The notes below the pieces were generated by a model. The model worked only from the letters and a program-made list of their open reading frames with translations, made no database searches and had not been told where the DNA came from. Of a stretch of 64,000 bases of DNA, positions 1 through 11,274 are shown in pieces. Every line of letters begins with the position of its first letter. The stretch's first letter is position 1. The position numbers were made by a program, and so were the translations under genes. Source of the stretch: Posidonia oceanica. Taxonomy: Eukaryota > Streptophyta > Magnoliopsida > Alismatales > Posidoniaceae. The stretch is from NCBI GenBank assembly GCA_037176725.1, contig JAZBRS010000029.1:45270001-45334000 (forward strand), written 5' to 3'.

Positions 1-412
1 GAGCCCAGCCCACCTGCCTGCTTCCTCCTCCTTCCCTTCTTTCTCTTCTTCATTCTACCTTCTCCTGCAAACTGCAATAGCATTCCCTCCTTGTTTTCAA
101 ATTCAATTCTCCCCCTCCATCACCTCTAGCAACAGCACCCTCTCCTCTCACACCCTCTCTCAGCTTTCCCATCCTCCTCTTCGGTGGCATTAATGCATGC
201 GTCGCCTCGCCGGTCGCAGCCATCAGCTGCAGTCTCCCCGCCCGGTGGAATTTGAAATCCACCAGCACCCATTCCAGCTCCAGATAAAACCAGCCCTTCA
301 GCATTCCTTCCCCACCTTTTGCCATATGAGAGAAGCCAGAGAGAGCATGAGAGAGCCAGCATTCTCCTCCTCCTTCCTTCTGCAAAATTCAGCATCTTTC
401 CTCTACTGAACC
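1..412 (+). repeat. LTR B, left visible fragment (interrupted by element A)
   Basis: This stretch aligns by eye with the interior of the element A LTR around 2000-2450: pyrimidine-rich lead, then TTTCAAATTCAATTC, then CAGCTGCAGT followed by GGTGGAATTTGAA. It is more diverged than the two LTRs of A are from each other. The alignment resumes at 28612, so 1-412 and 28612-32400 are two halves of one older LTR split by element A. The LTR start lies upstream of the window. Short ORFs here look like chance products of low-complexity sequence. Confidence 0.8.
408..412. other. Target site duplication of element A, left copy (GAACC)
   Basis: GAACC directly precedes the TG that opens the 5' LTR at 413. 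The same five bases directly follow the CA that closes the 3' LTR at 28606. A perfect 5-bp duplication is typical of Ty3/gypsy integration. It shows that 413-28606 is one insertion with both original ends. Confidence 0.95.
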
Positions 413-3400
413 TGTTGACACCCCATCTTGACAGGCTCGGATCATTTGGGATCTTCTAGTGACTTCTGGATCTAAACCTAGGACAAACAACCCCCAACCC
501 TCTTCATCTCACCCTTCAAAACAAGCCCAACTTGACCTAAGCCCACACCCTCTTCCCAAGCCCAAAACCTGCCCAAAAACCATAGGAAAACCCATCAACC
601 CCTACTTAGCAAACCTACCCAATCACTTAAAAACTTTCAGCCCAAAACCATTCCCAAAAATCCTAGAAAACTTAGGTGAAACAACCCTTTTTCTACACCT
701 CAAAACCCCTCCAAAACTTGCTCAAAATCAGACCAAAGCCCTAGAACCAACACTAGAAACCGTAGGCTACACACTCCCCAATTTTCACCCCATTTCAAAA
801 CCTTTAAGCCTTCCTTTCACCTAAATTATCCTTTTCTCTCTCTTAGATTATCCTTTTCTCTCTCCTCTCTCTCTCTTGATTATCCTCCCTCTTTTCATCC
901 CCATCTCTCTCTTTTTCTTGCCTGGCTGTGGGCCCCCTTTGTGCTTCTATCTCTTCTCTATCTTATTTCTATTTTTACCTTATTTTTAGCATTTTCCCTG
1001 ACTTTAAAAAATTTGTTTTCTCCCAACTCATCTCTTTCCCCTTTATTTCTCCTTTTGCCCTTTTCTTCTTCCTTCTCTTTTCCTTTTTCCTTCTTTTGTT
1101 AAAATCCATAAAAAACCCTCAAAAATCCCTAGAACTCTAAAACAAAAGGGAAACAAACCAGAACCCTAAGGAAAATAATTAAAAATACTAAACAAAAATT
1201 AAAAACCTAAACCCAACTAAAATTAGCTAAAATGGAAAACTAAGGAATGTAATCTAAAAAATACAAAATAACCAAAAGAAAATGCTGTAAAATCAAGGAA
1301 AAAACTAAAATATAACCAAAACCAACCAAAAGTGAAAACCCTATCAAAATAATCTAAGAACAAACCCTAAGAAGAAGTAAAACAATTAAAAACACTAAGA
1401 CAAATAATTAATGAAAAAAAACTTAACTTAACAAACCTAAGAAGAACAACTTAAGAACTTAATTAAAAAGAAAATGAGAAGCAAATTAAAAAGATTTAAA
1501 AGACACTTAATCCATCAAGAAGAAACTTAACTAAAAAACATCAAGAAAACTTAACAAATAAAAAATCAAAAGTGTAATTCAAAAAAAAGACTTAAGAAGA
1601 ATCCTAAAAAGGACTAAAATCAAATGCCAAAACTCACTCTAATTAATCCAAAAATAAATCTTAAAAAATCCTAATTAACATCCCAAGTACATAACAAGAA
1701 AAGCATAATTAAAAAATAACTTAAAAGGCTTAACAAACACTTAATCAAAATGGAAAACAATTTAAAAACAAAGAAAACCCTTAAAACCCTAATCAAACCC
1801 AAAACCCCTCTAAAATCAGAATTAATCAACTAAAAACAGTCACTAAAAATTTAATCAACATCCTAACTTAAAACATAATCATTCTAATATTTTTACCTAT
1901 TTTTATTTTATTTTTACTTAATTTATTTCTCCTTTTTTTCTCCTCTCTTTCTCCCTTTATTCCTATTCTTTATCTTTTTTTCTGCTGGGCCCAGTCCAGT
2001 CCGTCCACCTTCCTTCTTTCTTTTCCTTTTTAATTTTTTTTCCTCCGGTTCGCGGCCTGGCCCGCCTTCCTCTTCCTCTTCCTTCTTCTTCCTCTGCATT
2101 TCCTTCTCCTCCCGCGAGCCTACAGTGCTCCCTCCTGCTTTCAAAATTCAATTCTTCCCCCTCCGTCCAATCGGCCTACAGCTCGCCGCTCCTCTCTCTT
2201 CTCTCAGCATCTTTTTCGGGAGGCATTTACTGCCTATCATCTCGCCGGCTGCTCGTCTCCCTCAGCTGCAGTGGACGGCGCCGGTGGAATTTGAATTCCA
2301 GAGCGTGCGAGCAAGCCGGAGAGCAGCAGATAAAGCCTCAGCTTTCGACCCCCTTCAATGCCTTTTTTTTGCCATCCGAGAGAGAGAGCTGAAGTCCAGA
2401 GAGAACTCCCAAGCAAGCCTCCTGCTTCTCCCTCTGAATTCCACAGCATTTCCCCTTCTTTTTCTCCTTGAAACCAAGCCCATTCCAACCACTCTTTCCT
2501 TGCATTCCCATCCCCCGATCTCACCTAGCACATCAGTACCTTTTCCCCTCCATTTCCCGGCCTTTCCACCTCAGAACCACCCCCGACTCCACCTGAAAAT
2601 CCACCACAGAACCCATCACTTCTCATTTTAGAATTGCCTTCACCACAGACCGTCCAATCTTCCCAAATCTTCCTAAGATACTCGCCTGAACTCCACCTCC
2701 CCAAGGCACCTGACCTTCAGCCCAGTAACCCACCACCGCACCTACCTGCCACCACAAACAGTTACCTCTCCCTCTAACCAGAAAACCCACCAATCCGCAA
2801 ATCCACTCCACAGTCCACCGAAACCCAATTCGACCGCCCAGAAACATTCACCAGACCTCCAGCAACCTTCCAATGGGTCCTATCCGGCCTGAGGAGCAGC
2901 GGATAGTCCCCCCGACCTCCGGCTGTCTCTGTAAACCCAAGATCAGTAGGATCTCCTGCTGATCTTCGAAGCTCGCGTCCAACTATCTGGGAAGCACCGG
3001 AGGGCTCCGTGGAGGCGATTCCAATCCTCGCGAGCAGCAGACGGCGCCCGCAGCGGCCAGACGAACTCCACCGGCGATCTCTGAAACCACCTGCGTCGGG
3101 AGGACTTCTCAGACGCAGAGACAGGTAACTCTTTATCCCCTTAGCCTAATCTTCTTCCCCTCTTGCTTTTCCCCCCCTTAGAGTTGGTTTTTCTTCACTC
3201 CTGCGCCGGTGGCCTCTCCGGCCAGAGTCGTCTTCTCCGGCGAGTCTCTCCGTGCGTCCCTCCGCTCCGGTCAGCAGAACAGCGTTCCAGCAGCACCCTC
3301 CGGTCCGCACGAGTCTCAGGAACACACTCCGGTCTTCAGATCGCCGTGTCGTCGCACCGATCGCCCGGAACGCGCTTCTGAAGCTCTGCAGACCTCCGGT

Positions 3401-5310
3401 GGCTTCTCCGGCTCGCTCCAGCCTGCGTCGAGCTCCGCCGAGCGTCGTCCGACCTCCGTCAGGACCTGGAGATGCCTCCCCGCCGGCCTGCGCTGCTCCA
3501 ACATCCCCGTGCCGGCGTTCATGGACGCTGGCAGCTTGCTGCTACAGTGTCCATGGCCGTCGGCCATTACACTATTCCTTTATTTTCCAGATATCTAAGT
3601 TTTTCGTTAAATATTGCATTTCTGGTTTGAGTTCATGTTATTTTGCATTCCAGTCCTTTATTTGATTTAATCTGCTGATTTCTGAACTGAAACTATATTA
3701 AATTGCATGAAATGTTTGTAGTTTTCCTTATTTGCATGCTGATCCATTTACTGTGCTTTCCTTCAGTAATAAGTTAGACTTTGACCCTCCAGTTTTTGAT
3801 TTTTGCACATTGGTCCTGCAGTAGCTTAATTTAATTTAATGCTTGAATTTTGCCATATGAAATTGCATTCCAGGTCCTTTTGTTTTCTGTTTTTGCATCC
3901 TGATCCTCTGTCCTGTAGAACTTAAGTTTTATTTCTTATTTTTGCTTGTTGCATTGCATTTTTCCCTCTCTATTTTCTGATTTTTGCATGTAGGTCCTTT
4001 CTAATGCACAGTAGTCATTTTAATGCATATTTAGCTTATTAAATTGCATTTTTGACCTTGCATATTTTAAAAATTGCATGTCAGTCCTCTGTCTGTCCTT
4101 TTAATGCATATTTTGCTTCAAAAATTGCATTTTTGACCCTGCATGTTTGAAAAATTGCACATAGGTCCTCTACAAGCTTATAAAAATCATTTAAATGCAT
4201 ATTTTGCTTCAAAAATTGCATTTTTGGCCCCACATGTTTGAAAAATTGCATGTAGGTCCCCATTTGCATTCTCAGACAACTTAGGACCCTGTTTTCCTGG
4301 AAAAATTGCATTTTAGACCCTAATGATTTCAAAAATTGCATCTTAATCTGCCACATGTTTTCAAAGCTTGTCCTGATGCATACCCCTTTTGGAAAATTGC
4401 TTTTGAAACCCTGTCCTTTGCAAAATTGCATTTAGACCCTTCTTTTTTCAAAATCCTTGCATAAAAGCCCCAAACTTTTCAAAACTTTTGCATTTAGACC
4501 CCCATCCTTTCAAAATTGCATTTGAACCCCCAATCTTCTGAAAAATCCCCCTGAGTCTTTTCTTGCTTTCTGCATGCATTTGCATTCATGTTTTCTTGCT
4601 TTTTGCATCCTCTGCACACACTTCAGCTTCCTTAGCTCCCATTTACATGGGAGGACCTGTTTGCACACCCCTAGGACCTCCTGAACACTTAGATCTGTTC
4701 TTCTCCCCTATTCTGGCCCATCTGCCTTGAAGCTGCAATATCTTCCAATCCGGCCGTTGGATCTTCCCAAACAAGCTACCCAAACGACCCCGGCGAAGCG
4801 CTCTTCAGCATAGACCAAGCAGATTTCAGATCAGGCTCCGGATTCTCCAGGTACGTCCTCTTGAACCCCTACACAGCATTCATTTGCATACCTTTTGTAT
4901 TGCATGCATCGTTTTCGCTTTTTGTTTCCTTGAGCATGTAGAATAGGACTTCCTCTTCTTATCTATCAACTCCATTCCTCGTTTCGCGTATCCTCAAGTG
5001 TTTTGTGTTGTGTTTCCCCTGGATTCACCACTTACTGCGACTCTCTTCCACCTTTTCCACGATTCGATCGCACCGCGAGCTTTGGGCAGCGTGCGAGACA
5101 CATCGTGGAGCAGTTTAGTGGAAAACAGTCACAAAGCAGTGGTAATCCCTCCGCTTGCTTGTTCTCCCCAGTGTAGGTCTTCACACCTACTCTGTGTGGC
5201 CCTTAAACAGTGCCTGTTCTCACACACACACTGTTTGCCTCCCCTTTCGCTTCTCTTGTCTTCTTTTCTTGCATTTGCATCTGCATGGTTTTACCGAGGT
5301 TTCACTTTGT

Positions 5311-5790
5311 TTTTGGCACCATTTTGCGTGCCCGCTTCGCTTTTGGCACTGTTTTGCGTGCCCGCTTCGCTTTTGGCACCGTTTTGCATGCCCGTTTCGT
5401 TTTGGCACTGTTTCGCGTGCCCGCTTTGTCCTTTGCGCCGTTTTGCACGCTCGCTCTGCTTTTGGCACTGTTTGGCGTGCCCACTTTGCTTTTGACACCG
5501 TTTTGCGTGCCCACTTTGCTTTTGGCACCGTTTTGCGTGCCCGCTTCGTTTTTGGCACCATTTTGCGTGCCTGCCTCGCTTTTGGCACCGTTTTGCGTGC
5601 CCGCTTTGTTTTGGCACCATTTCGCGTGCCTGCTTTGTTTTTGGCACCGTTTTGCGTGCCCGCTTCGTTTTTGGCACTGTTTCACGTGCCTGCTTCGCTT
5701 TTGGCACTGTTTTGCGTGCCCGTCTTGTTTTCTTGCACCGTTTTGCGTGCTGTTCTCGTTTCTTGCATTGTTTCGCGTGTTTTACGCCGT
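5311..5790 (+). repeat. 29-30 bp minisatellite in the 5' LTR of A
   Basis: About 15 imperfect copies of a unit reading TTTTGGCACC then GTTTTGCGTGCCCGCTTCGC. Most variation is transitions at CG sites (CGCTTT/TGCTTT, GCGTG/GCATG). Units drift between 29 and 30 bp, so the array is open in several frames on both strands and yields spurious repeat proteins. Homologous arrays occur in the other A LTR, in E, and in short form in B and C. Confidence 0.9.
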
Positions 5791-6049
5791 TTTCTCTTGC
5801 ATGCCGCCTGCATTGCTTGGTTTTACCGTTGTTTTGCTTTTCCGCTTGCATTTGCCTATAGGGCAGTGATGCTTACTGCCTGGAGTTCTCACGAGCCCGG
5901 TTTCTCCCAGTTCGGAACACAAACAGCGCTGCTGAGCACTTAGACAGCACATTTACTTTCTTGCATTGCATTCCACCACTTAGAGCACACCTATGAGCAT
6001 TCATTCTGGCATTCATTGGCATTTAGGCATTCAAATCTGCATTTCCCCG

Positions 6050-6190
6050 CGTATGCGAGCGTAAGCCTAGAAAGACCGATTCTCAGGCGTGTCGGGGGTG
6101 CCTAACACCTTCCCCGCGCGTAACAGAGTCCTTGCCCAGTCTTTTGGCCCGTAGTAACCATATCGCCCTTATCCTCGGCATGAGTCATCT
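6050..6190 (+). promoter_or_regulatory. Conserved GC-rich block of the LTR, with GGGGGTG/CACC hairpin
   Basis: The block runs from the GCGAGCGTAAGCCTAGAAAG segment through GTCGGGGGTGCCTAACACC and CTTCCCCGCGCGTAACAG to ATCGCCCTTATCCT. It is the best conserved segment among all five LTR lineages here (about 28215-28360, 31970-32110 and 63500-63640 on +; 35165-35310, 33255-33365 and 58670-58770 on -). The centre folds as GGGGGTG, a short loop, then CACC and CCCC. From memory, legume Ogre LTRs carry a related GGTGCTAACACC segment. Its role (transcript start, 3'-end formation or RNA structure) is unknown. Confidence 0.6.
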
Positions 6191-6311
6191 CATTTGCATG
6201 TATTTGCATTTGTTTTCCTTTGCATTGCTTTGCTTTGCATTTCTTGTTTGGTTTTGCATGTTAATTCACGCATTTCCCCTGGTTTTCCTTGTCTCCCGAT
6301 AATAGACACGG

Positions 6312-6320
6312 TGGCGACTC
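6312..6320 (+). other. Primer-site-like core inside the LTR (TGGCGACTC)
   Basis: Nine bases identical to the start of the true primer-binding site lie 122 bp upstream of it, inside the LTR. The same core sits at the corresponding place in the 3' LTR (28486-28494), LTR B (32228-32236), LTR C (63740-63748), E (35034-35042, minus) and the left LTR of D (33106-33114, minus). The right LTR of D has one change, reading TGGCAACTC. Confidence 0.7.
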
Positions 6321-6433
6321 TGATTTGTCTTATCTTCTTCTTTTCTTCCCTTTTTAAGTGTTTTCGAGTTGAGCCCTCCTCCTCGGATCATCGCCGCTAA
6401 TAGTAAGCCTGATTCTGATTGAGATTACTACAG

Positions 6434-6451
6434 TGGCGACTCCGCTGGGGA
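6434..6451 (+). other. Primer-binding site of element A
   Basis: TGGCGACTCCGCTGGGGA begins one base after the LTR end at 6432. It starts with TGG, the complement of a tRNA CCA tail. Ogre/Tat elements are known to use a site of this type, usually assigned to a tRNA-Arg; I could not verify the tRNA here. It would prime minus-strand DNA synthesis. Confidence 0.9.
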
Positions 6452-7811
6452 TGCTAGACTCCGGCTTTCGCCTTTGCTTTCACTCGCTTGCTTTGCATCT
6501 TTGTTTGCCGTTGTGCCTTTGTCTGCCTTGTCTGTTTGCCTTTTGTGCCTCCTTTGCCTATTTTGTTCGCTTTTCTGTGCAAACTCCTAGCAAGTCACCT
6601 CGTGGCTACTCTACCTAGGTTTTGCACCTCCTTGGCCTCGGTTTGCGCTCTATTTTGCTTTGCTTTGCCTGCTGCGGCGCTCTTACTTGTTTGCTTGCTT
6701 CTTGCTTGTTTGTTTCTCTGCTTCTGCTCTTACCTGCTTTAATGCTTACTTGTCTTTATCTTTCCTTTATCTATCTGCTTTTTATTGCTTTACTTCTCGC
6801 ACAATGCATGTCTACATACTTGTTTGGCAACAATGCATGCTTTTTGAATGCTGAATGCTTTTCTTACACATTTGCTATGTCACTACGCACGCACATGCCT
6901 TGCATATATGCCTTTTGACATGATGAATGCTTTTTCTTCACTATCATGCCCACGAACACTCGCACATGCCATGCACTTGCCTTTTGCTGTGTTGTATGTT
7001 GTTTGCCTGCCATGTTTGACTGATTTTCTTCCCTTTCGCACATGCCATGCCTAGGATAGTAGAGACTTGTTTGCTCTCCCCATGGTTAACTAAAAACAGC
7101 AAGTAAAAGGAACTTCCAGGAGTAACTAGAGACTTCAAACAATCCTTCACCCCCTTTGGTTAATAAAATGCGCAAGATAAAAGACTCTAATCATTTGCAT
7201 AAGCATCATATAGGGCATGCATCTTCTCATCTGAGTCCACCTATTAGTCTACGAAGGATAGTCCCGGCCTCTTGTTCCACCGCTTTGAGCGTGGCACGAG
7301 TCAGTCGGTCTGTCCCCCCTTGTCCGGGGGTCGTGTCGGTGTTAGTAGAGGGTACCACCCACGCTTTGGCGGGGTAGAGGCCACCAACGCACCACCCTGT
7401 CATTTCCTGAACTTTGGGCCGGGAGTTAGGCAGGGAACCTACTTTTCTGACCTGAGTCGGTGACCCGTACACCCAGGGATACCCGAAGTAGATCACCTGC
7501 TAAGATACACTAGCTAGGTAAGGGGGGGCATACTAGAAAGCATGCATATCATTCATGCCATTTAACTTAACTCATTTGCATTCATCTTTTCAGTTTCTAA
7601 CCCCAGTTTCCTATTTTTTGTGTCACCAGTGATCGGTAAGCGAGTTCCCCTTGCTAGAGCTTGAGTACCGACCCTTGTTGACACCCCTGTTGCGACCTTA
7701 TTCACGACCATTCCCCCTTCTGAGCTATCCGCCTTTGCCACGATAGCTCCTATTAGGAATCACCGTTTGAACACCTGTCGCAGCCCTATTCTCACGCGCT
7801 CTAGGTCAACA
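6452..7811 (+). other. Untranslated leader of element A
   Basis: About 1.36 kb lie between the primer site and gag. The first 800 bases are rich in TGCTTTGC/TTTGCAT motifs. The segment 7210-7545 is GC-rich and clearly homologous to 57465-57790 (minus) in element D, including a GTCCCGG segment, a CCGGGGGTCGTGTCGG-like segment, GGTACCACCC and CTTTGGGCCGGG. Conservation in an untranslated leader suggests a packaging or translation element. No convincing upstream ORF is seen, unlike Ogre elements of legumes, which have an ORF before gag. Confidence 0.65.
7516..7523 (+). promoter_or_regulatory. Candidate 5' splice site in the leader
   Basis: AG|GTAAGG matches the plant 5' splice-site consensus, with the intron starting at 7518. 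Element D has TTG|GTGAGG at the matching place (intron starting at 57469, minus strand). Paired with an acceptor ahead of the extra ORF, it could give a spliced RNA skipping gag-pol. This is inference from consensus and position only. Confidence 0.35.
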
Positions 7812-10383
7812 ATGGCCCAGTACGTCAGTGAGCCTCTCTTTACTCCTGTCACGGAGGATGTTTCCGTTCCGACCCCTCCGGTCGCTCCTTCTGTCCCCGT
7901 TGTTCCCCCTCCGACGCCAGGGTTTCCTCTCCTGACGCTTCTAGGTTCTCAGTATGTCCCGGGACAGTGGCAAGCATCTCTCCCTCCAGATCCGGTCGCC
8001 GAGTCTATCTTGACGACCGTCACTCGCGCTTCGGAGACGCCACTGCCCCCTCCGTTCCAGGGATACATCGCCTTTGACATCCCTTCTACCGCTGCTGCGA
8101 CTTTTTCCGTAGAATCCTTTCCTCCCGGACAGTCTGTGTCCGTGCCACTTGCTTCTCAACCTCCGCCGGCACTGCACTTCAGCGTCCCCACTGGCGAGAC
8201 GCCTGAGGCGCAGTACCAGCACCTGATGGAGTGCCCAGAGACTGCAGGGCATGGCTCTATCGGTTCGTCCTTCCTGTGCTCCTGTCGTTCCTGAGGTTCC
8301 TTTGAGGCCAGTTCCTGCATTTCATGCATCTACCTCTACACCTCCGCCTCGACCATCATCTCAACTGCTCACGGTTCCGACGATGGGGGCCCGTTTACCG
8401 CCTCCTTCTACACAACACTTGGCACAGCATGCTCCTCTTCCCCCTAGTGGTCAGTCCTTCGGACCGGCTGGAGCCCAGTACCTCACTGGCTCGCTGTCTG
8501 GCACCCCGCCTGTACAGCAACTGGTGCTCTGTCATCCTACCCCTATCACAGCACAGCATGGCATTTACTCTTCTCCTTTGCATCAAGTCCAGCATCCTGC
8601 ATACACTCCTGCATACACAGTTCCCCAGAACGGATACGCCGGCCATCCCGTTGCTCCACCAGGCGACGCTATGGTAGATCCGGAGGAGCACTTAGGTGCG
8701 ACCCATTCGGCGTATGTGCTCACTACCCCTGCTGATCCCTCCCCTATAGCAGCAGTTCCGGACCCCATCAACAACCAGATGGACGTCCTGGAGAAGGCAC
8801 TACGACTAGTGCAGGGTACTGAGCACCAGACCTACCAGTTCCGGGACCTCTGCTGCTTTCCAGAGGCAGTACTCCCTCTGAAGTTCAAAATCCCGGACTT
8901 CGAGAAGTATAATGGTAGGGGCTGCCCCGTGGCACACCTGAAGGCGTATTGCGGTGATCTCGCTTAGCTTCAGGCTGACGAGAGGTTGCTGATCCGCTTG
9001 TTCCAGAAGAGTTTGACCGGGCCGGCACTCAAGTGGTTTACATCGCTTGATATGTCAGCCATCAAGACTTGGAACGACCTCAGTCAGGCGTTCTTGGAAC
9101 AATACTCCTTCAACCTCGATCTAGTCCCAAAGCGGGCGAACTTGATCGCAATCAAGCAGAATTCCGGTGAGCCGTTCGGGGAGTACGTCGACCGCTGGCG
9201 CGCCCTTGCCTCTCAGGTTCGAGATAGACCCTCTAACGAGGAGTCTATTGAGATCGTCATCAAAGGGGCGCAGCCATCTCTTGGAGCTCTGCTTAGCATC
9301 CAACCAGTCACTACTTTTGCAGCACTCATCAGAGCTGGAGCGCGCGTGGAGAGTTCTTTGCGGAGTGGCAACTTCCCGGCTCTCTCTGCGTTCGCTAAGC
9401 AGGCCGCGATCAGCAGCAACAGTGCCAACAGCAGCACATCCAACAACAACAGTGGCAGCAACAACAACCGCCCGAAGAGGAAAGACTCGCCGAAAACCGC
9501 TATTGCATTCGTCGCCTCCCCTGCTGTGCCTGTTCGCTTGCCATCCCGGCCTGCCCCGGCTCAGATGGTGTACGCTCCTACACCTAGGAATCCATCCACA
9601 CCACAGATCACAACCACCGCTAGACCGGTCTACCCTGCCGCACCGGTTCAGCAAGGCTCATACCAGAGGTAAAGAAGGCCACTCACTGAGAAGCGAAAAT
9701 TCGCCCCACTGGTGGAACCGCTCACGGTCATCTTGCCGAAGGTTGCATCGCTCCTGAAGTTCCCAGAGGTTCGTCCGCCCCCAAATCCCTTGCCGCATTG
9801 GTTTAGGGCGAACCTCTTCTGCAATTTCCATCGAAGCGCCGGGCATTCGACGGACAATTGCTTCTCCTTGCGGAACGCTATTCAGGATCTAATCGAATCG
9901 GGAACGATTGTTATTGACACGCACGAGGCATCCACTCAAGCACACACACATGCATCTGCACATTCAGCTGTTCCCCCTCATTCTGGCATCATCCACCAAT
10001 CCCTACCGGAGCACTCTTATCCGGGAGGGGCGGGAACCTCAGGCATCCATTCTGTCTTTCCTTCTGCGCCTACTACCTCCATGGTAGACCCTTCTGATCT
10101 TATCTCTGATATCTCTGAGCCTTTCTTTGTGAATCTCTATCTTGCGGCAGTTGCCGGCTCCGAGTCGGGAATTCACACGATCCGACCGCGTGCCAGGCCG
10201 GAGCGCCCCTCCACGCCTCCCGCTGTGCTTCCTCAGGCTCAATCCCCTGTACACCTTCTAGCTAGAACCCAGCCTAGATCCCCTGTCCACCTCTTAGGGC
10301 GACCTCAGCTAGAATCCCCTGTACACCTTCTAGGCAGACCTCAACCTGCCCCAGCCTTCCCACCCAACAACCATACCCTCTAG
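7812..10383 (+). pseudogene. gag: gag (capsid/nucleocapsid) of element A, broken
   Basis: Gag forms the virus-like particle that packages element RNA. The start at 7812 (MAQYVSEP) is chosen because D has a matching MAQFVGDS start. A Pro-rich N-terminal region (7812-8850) precedes a Retrotrans_gag-like domain (about 8880-9360) with the motifs FQKSLTGPALKWF and TWNDLSQAFLEQYSF. A Ser/Asn-rich stretch (9400-9480) follows, then a zinc-knuckle-like CNFHRSAGHSTDNC (about 9820-9862). Comparison with D puts a 2-nt loss near 8231, shifting the frame. In-frame stops are TAG at 8965, TAA at 9670 and TAG at 10381. The first corresponds to a CAG codon in D. Confidence 0.85.
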
Positions 10384-10424
10384 GTAGACCTCAACACCCA
10401 GTAGGTCCCCCTGTAACCCCTCCT

Positions 10425-11274
10425 GTGCTCGCAGCACGTGCTCCAGTGGTTATTGACTTAACCCTGGACACCCATCGCGTCCCTCACAGCGACGCCACAG
10501 AAATGTGTGCGGAAGTAACACGATCGGGGAGGGTCTACAGGCCACCAGCACCAGCAATTAGGCCAAATCATTCCAAGCCTGCTATGCCCCCACCCTCCAA
10601 TCAACTCGTAGCAGATCCAACCCCAAATCAACCCGTAGCAAGCCAAATCCCTACCCAGCCTGTAGTGACCCAGCTTCCTACCACTACCCCCTTAGCGCTT
10701 GCCCAAAACAACCCCTCCTGTTGCCAAAAAGAACCAACCCAAGGCAGACATAACCTCCCAACTTAAGAAGGTCAAAGCTGACATTTCCATTTGGGACCTG
10801 ATCCACACCTCTACCGAACACCGCGAGGCTTTTCTTCGCGTGTTCCAGGCTGCCCGTGTGTCCCAGTCTATTGAGCCTTCAGCCTTGGAAAGCATGGTAG
10901 GGTTGATTGCGGAGCCCCAGGTCATCTCTTTTACAAGTGATGAGCTGCCTCCGGTGGGGATTAATCATAACCAGCCCCTGTTCGTCACGGTTCAGTTCAA
11001 AAGCTTTCGCATTCCCCTAACACTGGTTGATAATGGGTCAGGCCTTAACGTCTGCCCCTTGCGTACTGCAACTAAGCTCGGATTCAAAGCCGAGGACATC
11101 ACGCTAGCCGTGAAGAGAATGACAGCTTTTGACAACACCCACCATGATGCTCTAGGGATTCTGATTATTCCTCTTGCCATTGGCCCGGTCGTCTTCGATG
11201 TAGAATTTTATGTCGACGACTTGAAGCCAAATTTCAATCTTCTGCTTGGGCGCCCTTGGCTCCACAAGCATTAG
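10425..11274 (+). pseudogene. pro: gag C-terminal linker and aspartic protease of element A
   Basis: The protease cleaves the polyprotein. The first part (10425-10700) is in another frame and carries EVTRSGRVYRPP, a segment typical between gag and protease in Tat/Ogre elements, then Pro-rich sequence. The frame returns near 10720. The protease core (about 10960-11272) has the active-site motif LVDNGSGLNVCP, with Asp at 11029-11031, and closes with LLGRPWLH, the usual end of this family. DNGS in place of DTGS is common in the lineage. A TAG at 11272 interrupts the reading frame where D reads Gln. Confidence 0.85.

Larger units (their letters stand above)
413..6432 (+). repeat. 5' LTR of element A (6020 bp)
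   Basis: The LTR begins TGTTGACACC and ends TTACTACA. In order it holds: a C/A-rich 400-bp block; CT-rich tracts (820-930); an A-rich, G-poor block (about 1090-1880); a T/C-rich block (1900-2110); a GC-rich block (2110-3580); a 700-bp field of degenerate TTGCATTTTAGNCC motifs (3600-4560); a 29-30 bp minisatellite (5311-5790); and a conserved GC-rich block (6050-6190). Only a few mismatches per hundred bases separate it from the copy at 22559, and long stretches (for example 3601-3660) are identical. ORFs of 100-260 codons at 4998-5943 arise from the minisatellite and are not convincing genes. I could not pick a TATA box with confidence. Confidence 0.95.

Noticed and set aside
1100..1900. Telomere-like CCCTAA words
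   Set aside because: AACCCTAA-type words are scattered in A-rich sequence without a tandem TTTAGGG run.
4998..5943. Long overlapping ORFs on both strands in the A LTR (and 27039-28116)
   Set aside because: They follow the 29-30 bp minisatellite, are open in several frames at once, and have no start context or family match.
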